A stretch of DNA of 64,000 nucleotides from Yersinia alsatica (lineage in GTDB: Bacteria > Pseudomonadota > Gammaproteobacteria > Enterobacterales > Enterobacteriaceae), in the NCBI RefSeq assembly GCF_902170305.1, contig NZ_CABHWW010000010.1, positions 1 to 64,000 of the forward strand. The letters run 5' to 3'. The position numbers and the translations under genes are program-made. The notes beneath the pieces are model-generated. The model saw only the letters and a list, made by a program, of their open reading frames with translations. It was not told where the DNA came from and did not search any database. This document shows, piece by piece, positions 47,237-55,272 of this stretch. The stretch's first letter is position 1, and every line of letters starts with the position of its first letter.

Positions 47237-47568
47237 GCCGCACTCCCTTTGATTTGTATTATCACATCTTTGAATTGCTGTTTCTCACTACTGGTCAGCG
47301 TATCTTTTTGATTTTTGGGGTAGACAGTAAAAAACCATATCCTTCCCTGTGGTTCCTGATAGTAATAAATAACGCGGACACCACCACTTTTCCCTTTCTG
47401 GCCGATGGCAAATCTTACCTTGCGTACACCGCTGGTACCCACAATCAATGCACCCGAAGATGGGTTTAATAGCAAGACTTGCTGAAGCTCTCTGAACTCA
47501 TCTTCGGTTAGTAATACCTCCCGTTGCTTAGAGAAGAACGGGGTTTCAATGAACTGCAAAAAATCCAT
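47233..47568 (-). CDS. RelE/ParE-superfamily toxin
   Basis: A 111-residue basic protein: VRKVRFAIGQKGKSGGVRVIYYYQ and IWFFTVYPKNQKDTLTSSEKQQF are the beta-strand core and C-terminal helix typical of RelE/HigB-type toxins that come with NadS antitoxins. Such toxins usually cut mRNA at the ribosome. The gene precedes the antitoxin with a four-base overlap. The pair probably stabilises the argU-linked element. Confidence 0.85.
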   Translation of the reverse strand: MDFLQFIETPFFSKQREVLLTEDEFRELQQVLLLNPSSGALIVGTSGVRKVRFAIGQKGKSGGVRVIYYYQEPQGRIWFFTVYPKNQKDTLTSSEKQQFKDVIIQIKGSAA

Positions 47569-47705
47569 TATGTAGTCATCCTTGACATCACCTTAACTTA
47601 GGCTGAGTTAATTTTAGTCTTACATGGTAAGGATTTCAATCTGTTTATTGACTAATGCATACTTTCGGGAAAGGCATCTCACGATGCCTTTTTGTATTTT
47701 GGGCG

Positions 47706-47894
47706 TTATGCCGCAGCTTCCAGAGGTTCGTTGAGATCTTGATGATAGATGCGGTGTAGCAGGTCTATTTGCTGTTGTAGGACAAAATTGAGTATTTCTT
47801 TCACTTCCTGCGATTCGAGTGTGACGATGGCGTAAATCAGCGCACGGCAGTGATCAATGACTTCTTCTAATTCTGGGGGCGAATTATCGTACAT
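47706..47894 (-). CDS. small hypothetical protein of the integrated element
   Basis: 62 residues from ATG 47894: an acidic, helical protein (PPELEEVIDHCRALIYAIVTLESQEVKEIL). The start has GGAGG six bases upstream, much better than an in-frame start 43 codons earlier. I do not recognise the family; similar short proteins occur in P4-like satellite elements. Its first codons overlap the end of the short frame at 47884-47982. Confidence 0.6.
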   Translation of the reverse strand: MYDNSPPELEEVIDHCRALIYAIVTLESQEVKEILNFVLQQQIDLLHRIYHQDLNEPLEAAA

Positions 47895-47982
47895 GGCGCA
47901 CCTCCGTCGGGAGAGTGGCGGCCAGTGATGTTGGCAGGTGAAGAAAAACTGTGCGGCAAGGGGCTTTAGTCGTCGAATCCAT
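47884..47982 (-). CDS. 32-residue basic peptide overlapping the next gene
   Basis: Starting at ATG 47982 with GAGAGG eight bases upstream, it reads 32 codons (ending LPTEVRHVR) and stops 11 bases inside the next gene. The overlap suggests translational coupling. The GGAGG site of the downstream gene encodes its TEV. Small basic peptides ending like this recur in front of P4-type element genes, in my recollection, but the function is unknown. Confidence 0.45.
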   Translation of the reverse strand: MDSTTKAPCRTVFLHLPTSLAATLPTEVRHVR

Positions 47983-48029
47983 GATGACAACCTCTCAGTT
48001 GATGGCTTTAAAATCACCACCAAGAGACG

Positions 48030-48416
48030 CTACCTCAAGAGGGTGGTGAGCTGAACGAGGTTAGCGTAACCGGTCAACAGAGAACCCGGCGCATCTTTCG
48101 ATGCCCCCGTCCAGCCCACCATTGCTTTTTCACAGGTGTAACTGTACCCGCACATAGTAACCGCCATCGCTGCCGAGAGCAGATCAAAATAGCAAAATTG
48201 AGGGTCATTAGGGCTGGGGGAGCGGATCACGCTGAGCGCGTCCTGAATCAATAATGGCGGCGTAACTGGCCTGGCATCATTCAATTCGATCAGCAGCCAG
48301 TTAGCTATCTGCGCTTGACTCATCGCGGGGTGGAGATGTGATATCCGGTTAATCAGCTCCCTGATACTGATAAATTCCTGCTGCTTCGCCTTGAGCTTTT
48401 CCGCTGGGTTTATCAT
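48030..48416 (-). CDS. hypothetical protein of the integrated element
   Basis: 128 residues; ATG 48416 is preceded by AGGAG at seven bases. The N-terminal half is helical and polar (NPAEKLKAKQQEFISIRELI), and the C-terminal half contains FDLLSAAMAVTMCGYSYTC. The family is not recognised. It is first in a run of three closely spaced minus-strand genes, so they likely form one operon, read away from the direct repeats at 48557-48657. Confidence 0.65.
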   Translation of the reverse strand: MINPAEKLKAKQQEFISIRELINRISHLHPAMSQAQIANWLLIELNDARPVTPPLLIQDALSVIRSPSPNDPQFCYFDLLSAAMAVTMCGYSYTCEKAMVGWTGASKDAPGSLLTGYANLVQLTTLLR

Positions 48417-48556
48417 GAGATTACTCCTGTTATCTCTGGTTGGCCCTGCTTTGAATGGTACCGAACATAATGGTTCAAAGTGAAAGTAGTAGGGGGATGG
48501 TGTTGATTTCAGTTCGGTGTACAGTGATATTCAATCGGATGTATCGCTATAGGTTT

Positions 48557-48657
48557 TTTGAGATAATCTACAAACAATAATCTGTTAACATTATGGCTAT
48601 AAAGTGTTTTTTAATCTATTTTTAAGATAATCATATTTACATATTTGAGATAATCTA
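48557..48657. repeat. operator-like direct repeats containing AGATAATCT
   Basis: TTTGAGATAATCTA occurs at 48557-48570 and again at 48644-48657; a partial copy AAGATAATCATA lies at 48624-48635. The core AGATAATCT is itself a palindrome (AGAT-A-ATCT). The repeats fill the divergent space between the minus-strand operon ending at 48416 and the plus-strand gene at 48663, the expected place for a regulator's binding sites. Confidence 0.6.
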
Positions 48658-48662
48658 ACTTT

Positions 48663-48830
48663 ATGCCTAAATTTAATCACTATGATTTAGCACTGTTAAA
48701 CCCCAGTTTCGACTCGCTACTGGTTGATGCGTTGACCGAGCTTGAGTTACTGAGACACCTGCGCCTTGAAACTGATGTGCATCCTTTGTTATTTGCGCAG
48801 TTAAAAAGTATTTTTCATATGTTGGAATGA
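48663..48830 (+). CDS. 55-residue hypothetical protein
   Basis: [20 protein letters not shown], then a leucine-rich helix ([22 protein letters not shown]). It begins five bases after a copy of the AGATAATCT repeat and ends with a clean stop. The ribosome site is weak. Amphipathic helices suggest a small DNA- or protein-binding factor, but no family is recognised. It could be the regulator of the divergent operon (inference). Confidence 0.5.
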   Translation: MPKFNHYDLALLNPSFDSLLVDALTELELLRHLRLETDVHPLLFAQLKSIFHMLE

Positions 48831-49004
48831 TGCTTTTGATGGTTAAACATAGGGTGAAGATAACAAAGCCATTCCCCAATCTGAGCTTTTTTTCAGCCCA
48901 ATTTGGGAGCAAACATTAATTCGAGGGTATTGTTGGTGGTATATGAATAGTTTAACTAAAAAACATTATTTAACAATTACTTAAGTTTTTAGTTTTACTC
49001 CTGT

Positions 49005-49165
49005 AGGATCTCCAAATTATCCGTATAGGACGAATTTGGGACGTAACCGCCAAAAATGCTATCAATTTGCTTGGCATGAACACTCAAATAACACAGTGTA
49101 AGGTGAGCATACTTCCATACCATTTCAATCGATTCTTAACCGCCCATTTCCTGCAAACCGTCTCC
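49005..49165 (-). pseudogene. C-terminal remnant of a second tyrosine integrase
   Basis: On the minus strand the codons read LQEMGG, a stop, then [12 protein letters not shown] and a tail containing HAKQIDSIFGGYVPN. Phage integrases have LQEMGGWxSxxMVxRYAHLxPxHLxEHAxxID at this place, with the nucleophile Tyr in RYAHL. The tryptophan codon has become TAA and only the last 50 or so codons remain. It belongs to a different family from the argU-side integrase, so a separate element once ended here. Confidence 0.65.
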
Positions 49166-49169
49166 CTTG

Positions 49170-49350
49170 CTCCTGATCGGCAATGCGCTGGCGACGCCAA
49201 ACGCTTTTCCAGTATCCGTTGCCGTTCCTGTTGATGAATACTTTGTTGAACCGGGATTAATTCTGCGCAATGATTGACGTGAGTAATAGTTACCGCAGGA
49301 AGTAATACGCCAGCAATTAATATAAAATTATAGGAAAACAGCTAGGGCAT
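49170..49350 (-). pseudogene. possible remnant of a two-partner secretion transporter N-terminus
   Basis: A minus-strand frame reads [18 protein letters not shown] (signal-peptide-like) followed by [21 protein letters not shown]. Glutamine- and arginine-rich helices after a signal peptide are typical of ShlB/FhaC outer-membrane transporters. The frame then runs into the integrase remnant out of register. The call is tentative. Bases 49351-49680 contain nothing I can assign. Confidence 0.3.
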
Positions 49351-49681
49351 ACTCTTATTTTCCCTGATAGGTAGATAAAGAGTAGATTTAAATAATTTAT
49401 TGCATTATTCCTGCTTATCTATTGTTTTTAAGGTGTTTTTAATTCTATAAATAACACAGTAGCGCCTGATTATTGTGGGAGATATCCTGAAATCTGGATA
49501 AAGCCAAGAAATATCTTATTCTGATGGATGCAAAGTGAAAGGAAGTAAATATTAAATATCGCCGTAAATGTTAAATCAATTGTTACGTTTACGCCCATGA
49601 GTATGATAAAATCAATGCAGATTTTGAGCTTGGCAGAGTATGTCCGTTCCCCAATTAACAAAGCTTCGTAATCCGTAAAAG

Positions 49682-49757
49682 TCTGGCAGTTCCTGAACGT
49701 GACAACCTGTTTTGTGATGATGAAATGTAATTCAACATATAAAATACTGGCAGTATT
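49682..49757 (+). promoter_or_regulatory. lux-box-like sites upstream of luxI
   Basis: AATACTG-G-CAGTATT (49743-49757) is a perfect 15-base palindrome 17 bases upstream of the luxI ATG. A second CTGGCAG core lies at 49682-49688. LuxR-type proteins bind short palindromes with a CT-N-AG centre. The near site is so close to the start that binding would more likely block transcription than activate it, as for EsaR-type regulators (inference). Confidence 0.55.
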
Positions 49758-49774
49758 AAATATCAGGAAAGTAA

Positions 49775-50425
49775 ATGTTAGAAATTTTCGATGTCCGATA
49801 CAGTGAGTTGACTGATGTACGGTCTGAAGATCTGTATAAATTGAGGAAAAAGACATTTAAAGATCGGCTTAATTGGGCGGTGAATTGCAGTAATGATATG
49901 GAATTCGATGAATATGACAATCCAGATACACGTTACCTACTGGGTGTTTATCAGGGGCAATTAATCTGTAGTGTCCGTTTTATCCCTCTCCGTCTACCTA
50001 ATATGATCACCCATACTTTTAACGCTCTCTTCTCTGACGTGGTGTTACCTACAGAAGGGTATATAGAGTCGAGCCGTTTCTTTGTTGATAAAACCCGCGC
50101 CCAGTTGCTTTTGGGGAGCCGTTATCCCATCAGTTATGTGTTCTTTCTGTCGATTATTAATTACTCTCGACATCATGGATACTTAGGTATTTATACTATT
50201 GTCAGCCGGGCCATGTTCACCATACTTAGGCGATCAGGTTGGCAGGTAGAGGTAATAGAAGAAGGCGATGTTGCGGAAAAAGAACGTATCTATCTACTGC
50301 GTCTCCCGACAGATCAGAATAACCAGGCTCGTTTACTCCGACAAGTTAGTCAACTCTTGCAGGATCCAGATCTTACATTGAGTACATGGCCAATGGTGCT
50401 GCCTATCATATCAGAACCGGTTTGA
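49775..50425 (+). CDS. yenI: acyl-homoserine-lactone synthase, YenI type
   Basis: A 216-residue LuxI-family enzyme that makes N-acyl homoserine lactones from SAM and acyl-ACP. The conserved residues are visible: R, F and W in LRKKTFKDRLNW, both Asp in MEFDEYDNPD, R in CSVRFIPL, and E/R in YIESSRFFVD. The whole N-terminal half is very close to Yersinia enterocolitica YenI as I recall it. It converges on the luxR gene, with the last 20 bases shared. AGGA precedes the ATG. Confidence 0.92.
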   Translation: MLEIFDVRYSELTDVRSEDLYKLRKKTFKDRLNWAVNCSNDMEFDEYDNPDTRYLLGVYQGQLICSVRFIPLRLPNMITHTFNALFSDVVLPTEGYIESSRFFVDKTRAQLLLGSRYPISYVFFLSIINYSRHHGYLGIYTIVSRAMFTILRRSGWQVEVIEEGDVAEKERIYLLRLPTDQNNQARLLRQVSQLLQDPDLTLSTWPMVLPIISEPV

Positions 50426-51149
50426 TCAGTTCGAGTTCAACGCCAAGCCTGATTGCCTGTTTGGCGTTAATCACTCCCAGTTTTTTTACCACATTTCCTA
50501 TGTGATATTTTACTGTTCTTGGCGTGATGTCTGTAATCAGCGCAATTTCCTGATAGGTTTTTCCCATGCTGGCCCAGTGAAGTACTTCATTTTCGCGGGG
50601 GGTTAAAATGGCTTTACTCGGTATTTCTACCCCTTTGCGTTCTGGGTTATTACCCTTATTTTGACTTAGCATAAGCATCTTTTCATGGATTTCGATCAGG
50701 GATATCTGTAGTTTCCCCCTGTCTTTAGATACACTATCTTCTCGTCCTTGTTGAACACTATCGTCCATTATCAGTGATAACATTGCCATGTTATTCATTG
50801 TATCGTGGAGGACATAAGTGTAGCCATTAACGATATTATATTGTTTGGAAAGGGTAAAAATTTTTGATGATTTTAAATCTGACAAGATAGTGATATTTTC
50901 ATCCCATGAGAACGGTGAGAATCGTTTCAAAGCAGTTAGAACGATGGGATCGATATGTTGGAAGCTATTGGTTGTGTAGAGTTCAGCCCACTCATTTGGA
51001 TAGCTGGTAATAATAAATATATCGGCAGAATTCTTTTTATTGATCACCATGTAAGTGTATTTGGGATTACCATAGGCGATGAGTTTTCTATCAATATAAT
51101 CACGCAGCGTTTCTATTATCTCTGCATTTTTTTTGAAACCAGAATGCAT
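50406..51149 (-). CDS. yenR: LuxR-family quorum-sensing regulator, YenR type
   Basis: A 247-residue regulator. The N-terminal signal domain has the W-Y-D pattern for acyl-homoserine lactones (NEWAELYTTNSFQHIDPIV). The C-terminal domain is a LuxR helix-turn-helix (LTPRENEVLHWASMGKTYQEIALITDITPRTVKYHIGN is its span; residues about 180-245). It is the partner of the adjacent luxI and overlaps it by 20 bases at the 3' ends, the convergent arrangement known for YenI/YenR, EsaI/EsaR and ExpI/ExpR pairs. Confidence 0.9.
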   Translation of the reverse strand: MHSGFKKNAEIIETLRDYIDRKLIAYGNPKYTYMVINKKNSADIFIITSYPNEWAELYTTNSFQHIDPIVLTALKRFSPFSWDENITILSDLKSSKIFTLSKQYNIVNGYTYVLHDTMNNMAMLSLIMDDSVQQGREDSVSKDRGKLQISLIEIHEKMLMLSQNKGNNPERKGVEIPSKAILTPRENEVLHWASMGKTYQEIALITDITPRTVKYHIGNVVKKLGVINAKQAIRLGVELELIKPVLI

Positions 51150-51248
51150 TTCCCCACTCCATTTACTGTCTTAAAGTACAATACAATATTGCCCTTTAGT
51201 ACAACTATCGTCCCACGCTAGCATCCGTATAATCATCATCAGGAGTTG

Positions 51249-51277
51249 ATAAAAAAACCTGACCATGAGAGTCAGGC
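51249..51277 (-). terminator. strong Rho-independent terminator on the minus strand
   Basis: On the minus strand CCTGAC, loop TCTCATG, GTCAGG, then seven T. No intact gene ends near it; the closest upstream coding trace on this strand is the DeoR remnant ending at 51822. Bases 51278-51716 show no open frame of note on either strand. Confidence 0.8.
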
Positions 51278-51716
51278 GACAACATTAGTCTAATCAACAC
51301 CAGGGAAAACAATAAATATACTGATGGAAAATGCTACAGAAGTGCATTTGTTTTTGCAAGTGTAACTTCTGGAGTATGAAATATAATGAACTACTTACTT
51401 GTCCTTATTCCTCTTTCGACAGACCAAGATTAATTAGCATGTGAATTACTTTGCATTTTCAGGTAATAATATGATTGATAACGATTGGAATTAGATTAGA
51501 TTATCCTGTTAGAAATATACATCGTCATGATCCTTCCTCACTCGCAATTCAATAGCACCCGCCCAAAGTAGGCATTCTCAGTAGATTGGGGCATTGGCGC
51601 TGCTAATACTTAAGCAGCACCAGGCTTTCATCATTACTGGATTTTGTTAATTGTAATGGCTCAATAAGACCGGACACATTATTAGAGATTTAATAAACAA
51701 TATTAACGAGGTGAAA

Positions 51717-51850
51717 ATGTTACGGCTACGACAATATGAGCCTAGGTGGATTTTCATTTAGAGTTCAATGTGGGCTCATTGCGAACTCGGCCATTTACGA
51801 TGGCAAACCGCTACCAATCGGTTACTCCTCGCATTGGACGCTTAACAATG
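51717..51850 (+). pseudogene. short decayed plus-strand coding remnant
   Basis: ATG 51717 has GAGGTG upstream and reads MLRLRQYEPRWIFI, then a stop. A neighbouring frame continues with GLIANSAIYDGKPLPIGYSSHW. The pieces look like the start of one gene broken by frameshift and deletion. The family is not recognised. Confidence 0.35.
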
Positions 51851-52040
51851 CGATCCCAGCTTCGTGGTAATCAGCAGCATCTTCCGGCAGGGTATCGAGC
51901 ACAATGGTGTCGATTTGTGCCGGAGTGGCGAACTGCGCCAGTGAAGTGTTGCCCAGCTTTGTATGATCGCAGACTACAATCACCTGATTGGCGTGTTCCA
52001 CCATACTGCGTTTGGTTTCTGCTAGCATAATGTCGGCCAC
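51822..52040 (-). pseudogene. C-terminal fragment of a DeoR-family sugar regulator
   Basis: 72 codons on the minus strand: MVEHANQVIVVCDHTKLG, then LAQFATPAQIDTIVLDTLPE. This is the end of the sugar-phosphate-sensing domain of DeoR-type repressors (VxDxSK...F...D.. ITD pattern). The DNA-binding half is missing, so it is a non-functional remnant. It lies just beyond the PfpI-GH88 operon and may once have controlled it or a lost neighbour. Confidence 0.7.
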
Positions 52041-52187
52041 GCATGCTCCATACCTACAGACGAAATATCTCCTCTAAATCTCAGGTTGAAAGTTTGTCAC
52101 GTTTAAGGGGTAAACTTGAGGGTCGAACAGCCCAAAGGGATATTCCCCTTCAGGCTCTCTCACAACCGCACATGGAATAACCGGCAT

Positions 52188-52745
52188 TCACCACCGGTAA
52201 TAAATATGTTCCGCATGCTCGCGTGCTGACGCGTCATTCCCTTCCAGTCTTGCCGCAATAGTTAGAGCAAAATCAAATACGCGGCCTAATCCTTTGCCGC
52301 TGATTAAGTTACCGTCTTCCACCACGTCTGCATCCACGTAAACGCCGTCTGTGACTTGTTGCCATAAGTCACCAGAGCACACATAGCGACGGCCTTTCAA
52401 CAAACCGTTACCTCCTAATACCCGCGCTGCAGCAGAACAAATTGGACAGATAAATTTCCCCGCTTCATCGTGGCGCTGCACAAAAGCAATCACGCTTTTG
52501 CTGTTAGCCATGAATATGCTGCCTTCCGGGCCACCCGGTAAAACGATGGCATCAAATGTAGTATCAAAACTTTCACTCAGTGTAGCATCGGCCACCATCG
52601 GGATATCGTGATAGCTCACCACTGTACGGGTATCAACACAGGAAAGTGTTTGTACATTAATCTTCAACCTGCGAAGAATATCAATGGTAACAATGGCTTC
52701 CCCTTCTTCAAAACCGGGTGCCAGTAGTACTGCAACAGTTTTCAT
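52188..52745 (-). CDS. DJ-1/PfpI-family protein
   Basis: 185 residues from ATG 52745, which has GGAGGG six bases upstream. Flavodoxin-like DJ-1 features: VAVLLAPGFEEGEAI with the conserved glutamate (about E15), IVLPGG, and the nucleophile elbow CPICSAAARVL (C103, with C100 close by). DJ-1 family members include glyoxalases, chaperones and protein/nucleotide repair enzymes. As last gene of an unsaturated-sugar operon, it could detoxify reactive dicarbonyl sugars formed after GH88 action (inference). Confidence 0.85.
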   Translation of the reverse strand: MKTVAVLLAPGFEEGEAIVTIDILRRLKINVQTLSCVDTRTVVSYHDIPMVADATLSESFDTTFDAIVLPGGPEGSIFMANSKSVIAFVQRHDEAGKFICPICSAAARVLGGNGLLKGRRYVCSGDLWQQVTDGVYVDADVVEDGNLISGKGLGRVFDFALTIAARLEGNDASAREHAEHIYYRW

Positions 52746-52768
52746 TACTGCCCTCCAGGGGTTAAAAC

Positions 52769-53959
52769 TTACCAGTAGGAATGCCAAACTTGACGCAGTC
52801 GTGCCAGCGCTTCGAGGTAGAAATAGTCTCCCCAACTGCAACATTCATCGACTCCTTTACCGCTCGCCATGTGGTAAACCGAGTGTTTCAGCAGACCTTC
52901 ACAAGCCTCATCATCGCGCGCCAGATAGTTGTCGGTAAGCGACTCAACAATGCACAGTGCCATTTCTTCGTAATGGGCGCGATGTTGGTCAAGTGTTGGC
53001 AATATCTTCACCAGTTCTAGTAGGCCGCAGGCTGCAATTGCCGCCGCCGAGCTGTCGCGTACTGCATTAGTGCCGAGTAACGCCAGATCCCAATGGCAAA
53101 TGTTATCCTCCGGCAGGCGGTTGATAAAATAATGCGCCAAGCTGCGTGACAGTTCGACCATGCTTTTGTCACCGGAATGCAAGTAGCTGAGCAGGAAGCC
53201 GTAAATACCCCATGCCTGTCCGCGCGACCAGCAAGACGTGTCGTTGTAGCCTTGATGTGTGTTGCCGAAACGCGGCTCACCTGTTTTCACATCCATATAG
53301 TAAGTGTGCCAGGTCGAGGCGTCCGGCCGAACGATGTATTTCGCGGCCTGTTCGACGTGTGCTATCGCCGCCTGTGCATAACGTGGGTCGCCGGTTTGCT
53401 CGCTGGCCCAGTACAGCAGTGGTAGATTCATATTACAGTCGATTATCATACGCCCCTGCTGCTCTGGGTCGTTTAAGTCGCCCCATGCCTGAATGATTTT
53501 CGCTGTCGGATTAAAGCGTTCCATCAGTGCATCGGCAGCCTTCAGTGCCGACCGACGAGCAGATTCATTACCGGTTAGTCGCCATGCGTTAACGCAGGAT
53601 AATGAATACAGGAAGCCGAGATCGTGAGTCGCCGTATCGATGCGTTTCTCGATACGTTCCGTGAATGAAGCAACATAGCGCTCGGCAGCTTCACGGTACT
53701 TCTTATCCCCGGTCATTTCCCAGACCAGCCAAAGTTGTCCTGGCCAAAAACCCGTGGTCCATTCCACGTTTTCAGTACGTGGCCAGACGCCATTTTCACA
53801 AGCTTCACCGGGGAATTTATCGCCAAAGGCAATCATGTTTTTGTCCAGCTTGCGCGTAATGCGTGCCAGTGCTTCGTCCAGTTTCTGGCGCAGTGCCAGT
53901 CTATCGGTCTGGTGCAGTTCAATCGGGCGCAGGGCCTCAGTCTTCACAGAATGAGTCAT
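52769..53959 (-). CDS. GH88 unsaturated glucuronyl hydrolase
   Basis: 396 residues from ATG 53959 (AGGAG upstream). The (alpha/alpha)6 barrel landmarks of unsaturated glucuronyl hydrolases are present: EWTTGFWPGQLWL, THDLGF with one catalytic aspartate (D113), IIDCNMNLPLLYWAS with the other (D174), DTSCWSRGQAWGIYGF, and the C-terminal CSWGDYFYLEAL. These enzymes hydrate the 4,5 double bond of uronates left by polysaccharide lyases and free the next sugar. There is no signal peptide, so it works in the cytoplasm on imported oligosaccharides. It lies between a LacY-like transporter and a DJ-1 gene. Confidence 0.92.
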   Translation of the reverse strand: MTHSVKTEALRPIELHQTDRLALRQKLDEALARITRKLDKNMIAFGDKFPGEACENGVWPRTENVEWTTGFWPGQLWLVWEMTGDKKYREAAERYVASFTERIEKRIDTATHDLGFLYSLSCVNAWRLTGNESARRSALKAADALMERFNPTAKIIQAWGDLNDPEQQGRMIIDCNMNLPLLYWASEQTGDPRYAQAAIAHVEQAAKYIVRPDASTWHTYYMDVKTGEPRFGNTHQGYNDTSCWSRGQAWGIYGFLLSYLHSGDKSMVELSRSLAHYFINRLPEDNICHWDLALLGTNAVRDSSAAAIAACGLLELVKILPTLDQHRAHYEEMALCIVESLTDNYLARDDEACEGLLKHSVYHMASGKGVDECCSWGDYFYLEALARLRQVWHSYW

Positions 53960-53972
53960 AACATCTCCTGAA

Positions 53973-55253
53973 TTAAGGTTTAACAGGTTCAATCGGGGCA
54001 GTATTGAGCACTGGGGTAAAATTACGAGATTCATCGCGTTTTGACTGACAGCGCGAGAGTGTAAAGGCGGAAATTAAAGTAAACAGCAACGCGCAAGAAC
54101 CCATCATCAGGTAGGTGTGCTCAAAGCCAATTTTGTCGTAAAGATAGCCAGCAGGAGGCGCAACCACGACGGAACCGACATATATCATCGCCTGATAGCC
54201 AAGCAGGTACATGGTCGCGTTAACTTTCTTGTTAAAATGTTCGGCGATGTATTTGAAAACTGAAATCAGCAGCAGTGAAATCTCAAGGCCGTAGAAGGGT
54301 TTAATGATCGAAATAATCAACGGATCGGAGGTCAGGCCGGAAGCAATCAAGCGCGCACCCACCACGCAACCGCAGAGCAGTAGCCCGCGTTTTGCTCCGT
54401 AATAGTTAACCAGTAGCGGGATAAACATCATCATCACAAACTCGGTGCCGGACTGAACGGTGCTCAGATAGCCGTACCAGGCATTGCCCTGTTCTTTGGT
54501 CGAGAAGAACGAGACGAAATAGCGCGGGAACTGCTGCTCGGCGATAAACATCATCCACACTACGCCAGCGACGTAGAGGCTAAACATCCAGAACTTGCGG
54601 TTTTGCAACAGCACCAATACATCGGCAAAAACAATCTTATTCGCCGAAACTACATTGTTATTACGCAAGTGTTCGTCGCCAATTTTCAGGCTAATCAGCA
54701 CCAGCAGCATCAGAACTGAAGTGGTGCTGCTAACAATGAAATTTGCCAGCGGTGTGAAGTTAAACAGTAGGCCAGATACCGAAGCCGCCATCGCCCAGCC
54801 GAGCGATCCCCACATACGAATACGACCAAACTCCAGGCCATATAAACGGCTAAAGCGGTCGGCATAAGATTCGGACGCAGCCACACCCGCATACCAACCG
54901 AGGCTTAGGTAGAACGCACCGATAACAATCCCTACCATGGTGTGACTCAAAAGCAGAGGCTGGTAAATAAACACGAAGAAAGGTGCCATCAGCGCGGACA
55001 CTAGGCAAACGAAATAGAGCAGGTATTTGCTCATGCCGATTTTGTCCATGATGTAGCCATAAATCGGTTTGAGGATCACTGCAAATACGCCGTTAATGGC
55101 AAATACGCTGCCGATAGTGATACTGTCCAGCCCGACTTTCTGGCTGAGCCACAGTGCATAAAGTCCAAAACTTGATGACCAAGTAAAGAAATAGAGAAAA
55201 ATGAAGCTGCTCATTTTTATCTGTGCGGTGCGAGTAATTGTCGAAATCGTCAT
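53973..55253 (-). CDS. LacY-family oligosaccharide/proton symporter
   Basis: A 426-residue 12-helix MFS permease of the oligosaccharide:H+ symporter type: FFTWSSSFGLYALWLSQKVGL in helix 1-2, GYIMDKIGMSKYLL in the loop 2-3 motif, and FGRIRMWGSLGWAMAAS in helix 5, as in LacY/CscB/RafB relatives. ATG has CAGGAG upstream. It ends 13 bases before the GH88 gene and starts 19 bases after the DUF2264 gene. It should bring in the unsaturated di- or oligosaccharide that GH88 cuts (inference). Confidence 0.9.
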   Translation of the reverse strand: MTISTITRTAQIKMSSFIFLYFFTWSSSFGLYALWLSQKVGLDSITIGSVFAINGVFAVILKPIYGYIMDKIGMSKYLLYFVCLVSALMAPFFVFIYQPLLLSHTMVGIVIGAFYLSLGWYAGVAASESYADRFSRLYGLEFGRIRMWGSLGWAMAASVSGLLFNFTPLANFIVSSTTSVLMLLVLISLKIGDEHLRNNNVVSANKIVFADVLVLLQNRKFWMFSLYVAGVVWMMFIAEQQFPRYFVSFFSTKEQGNAWYGYLSTVQSGTEFVMMMFIPLLVNYYGAKRGLLLCGCVVGARLIASGLTSDPLIISIIKPFYGLEISLLLISVFKYIAEHFNKKVNATMYLLGYQAMIYVGSVVVAPPAGYLYDKIGFEHTYLMMGSCALLFTLISAFTLSRCQSKRDESRNFTPVLNTAPIEPVKP

Positions 55254-55272
55254 ACGAGTTTCTCCTGAGCCA

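Noticed and set aside
48673-48912. 79-codon minus-strand frame opposite the 55-residue gene
   Set aside because: No ribosome site, and it spans the stop and flank of the plus-strand gene, whose codon use looks more natural.
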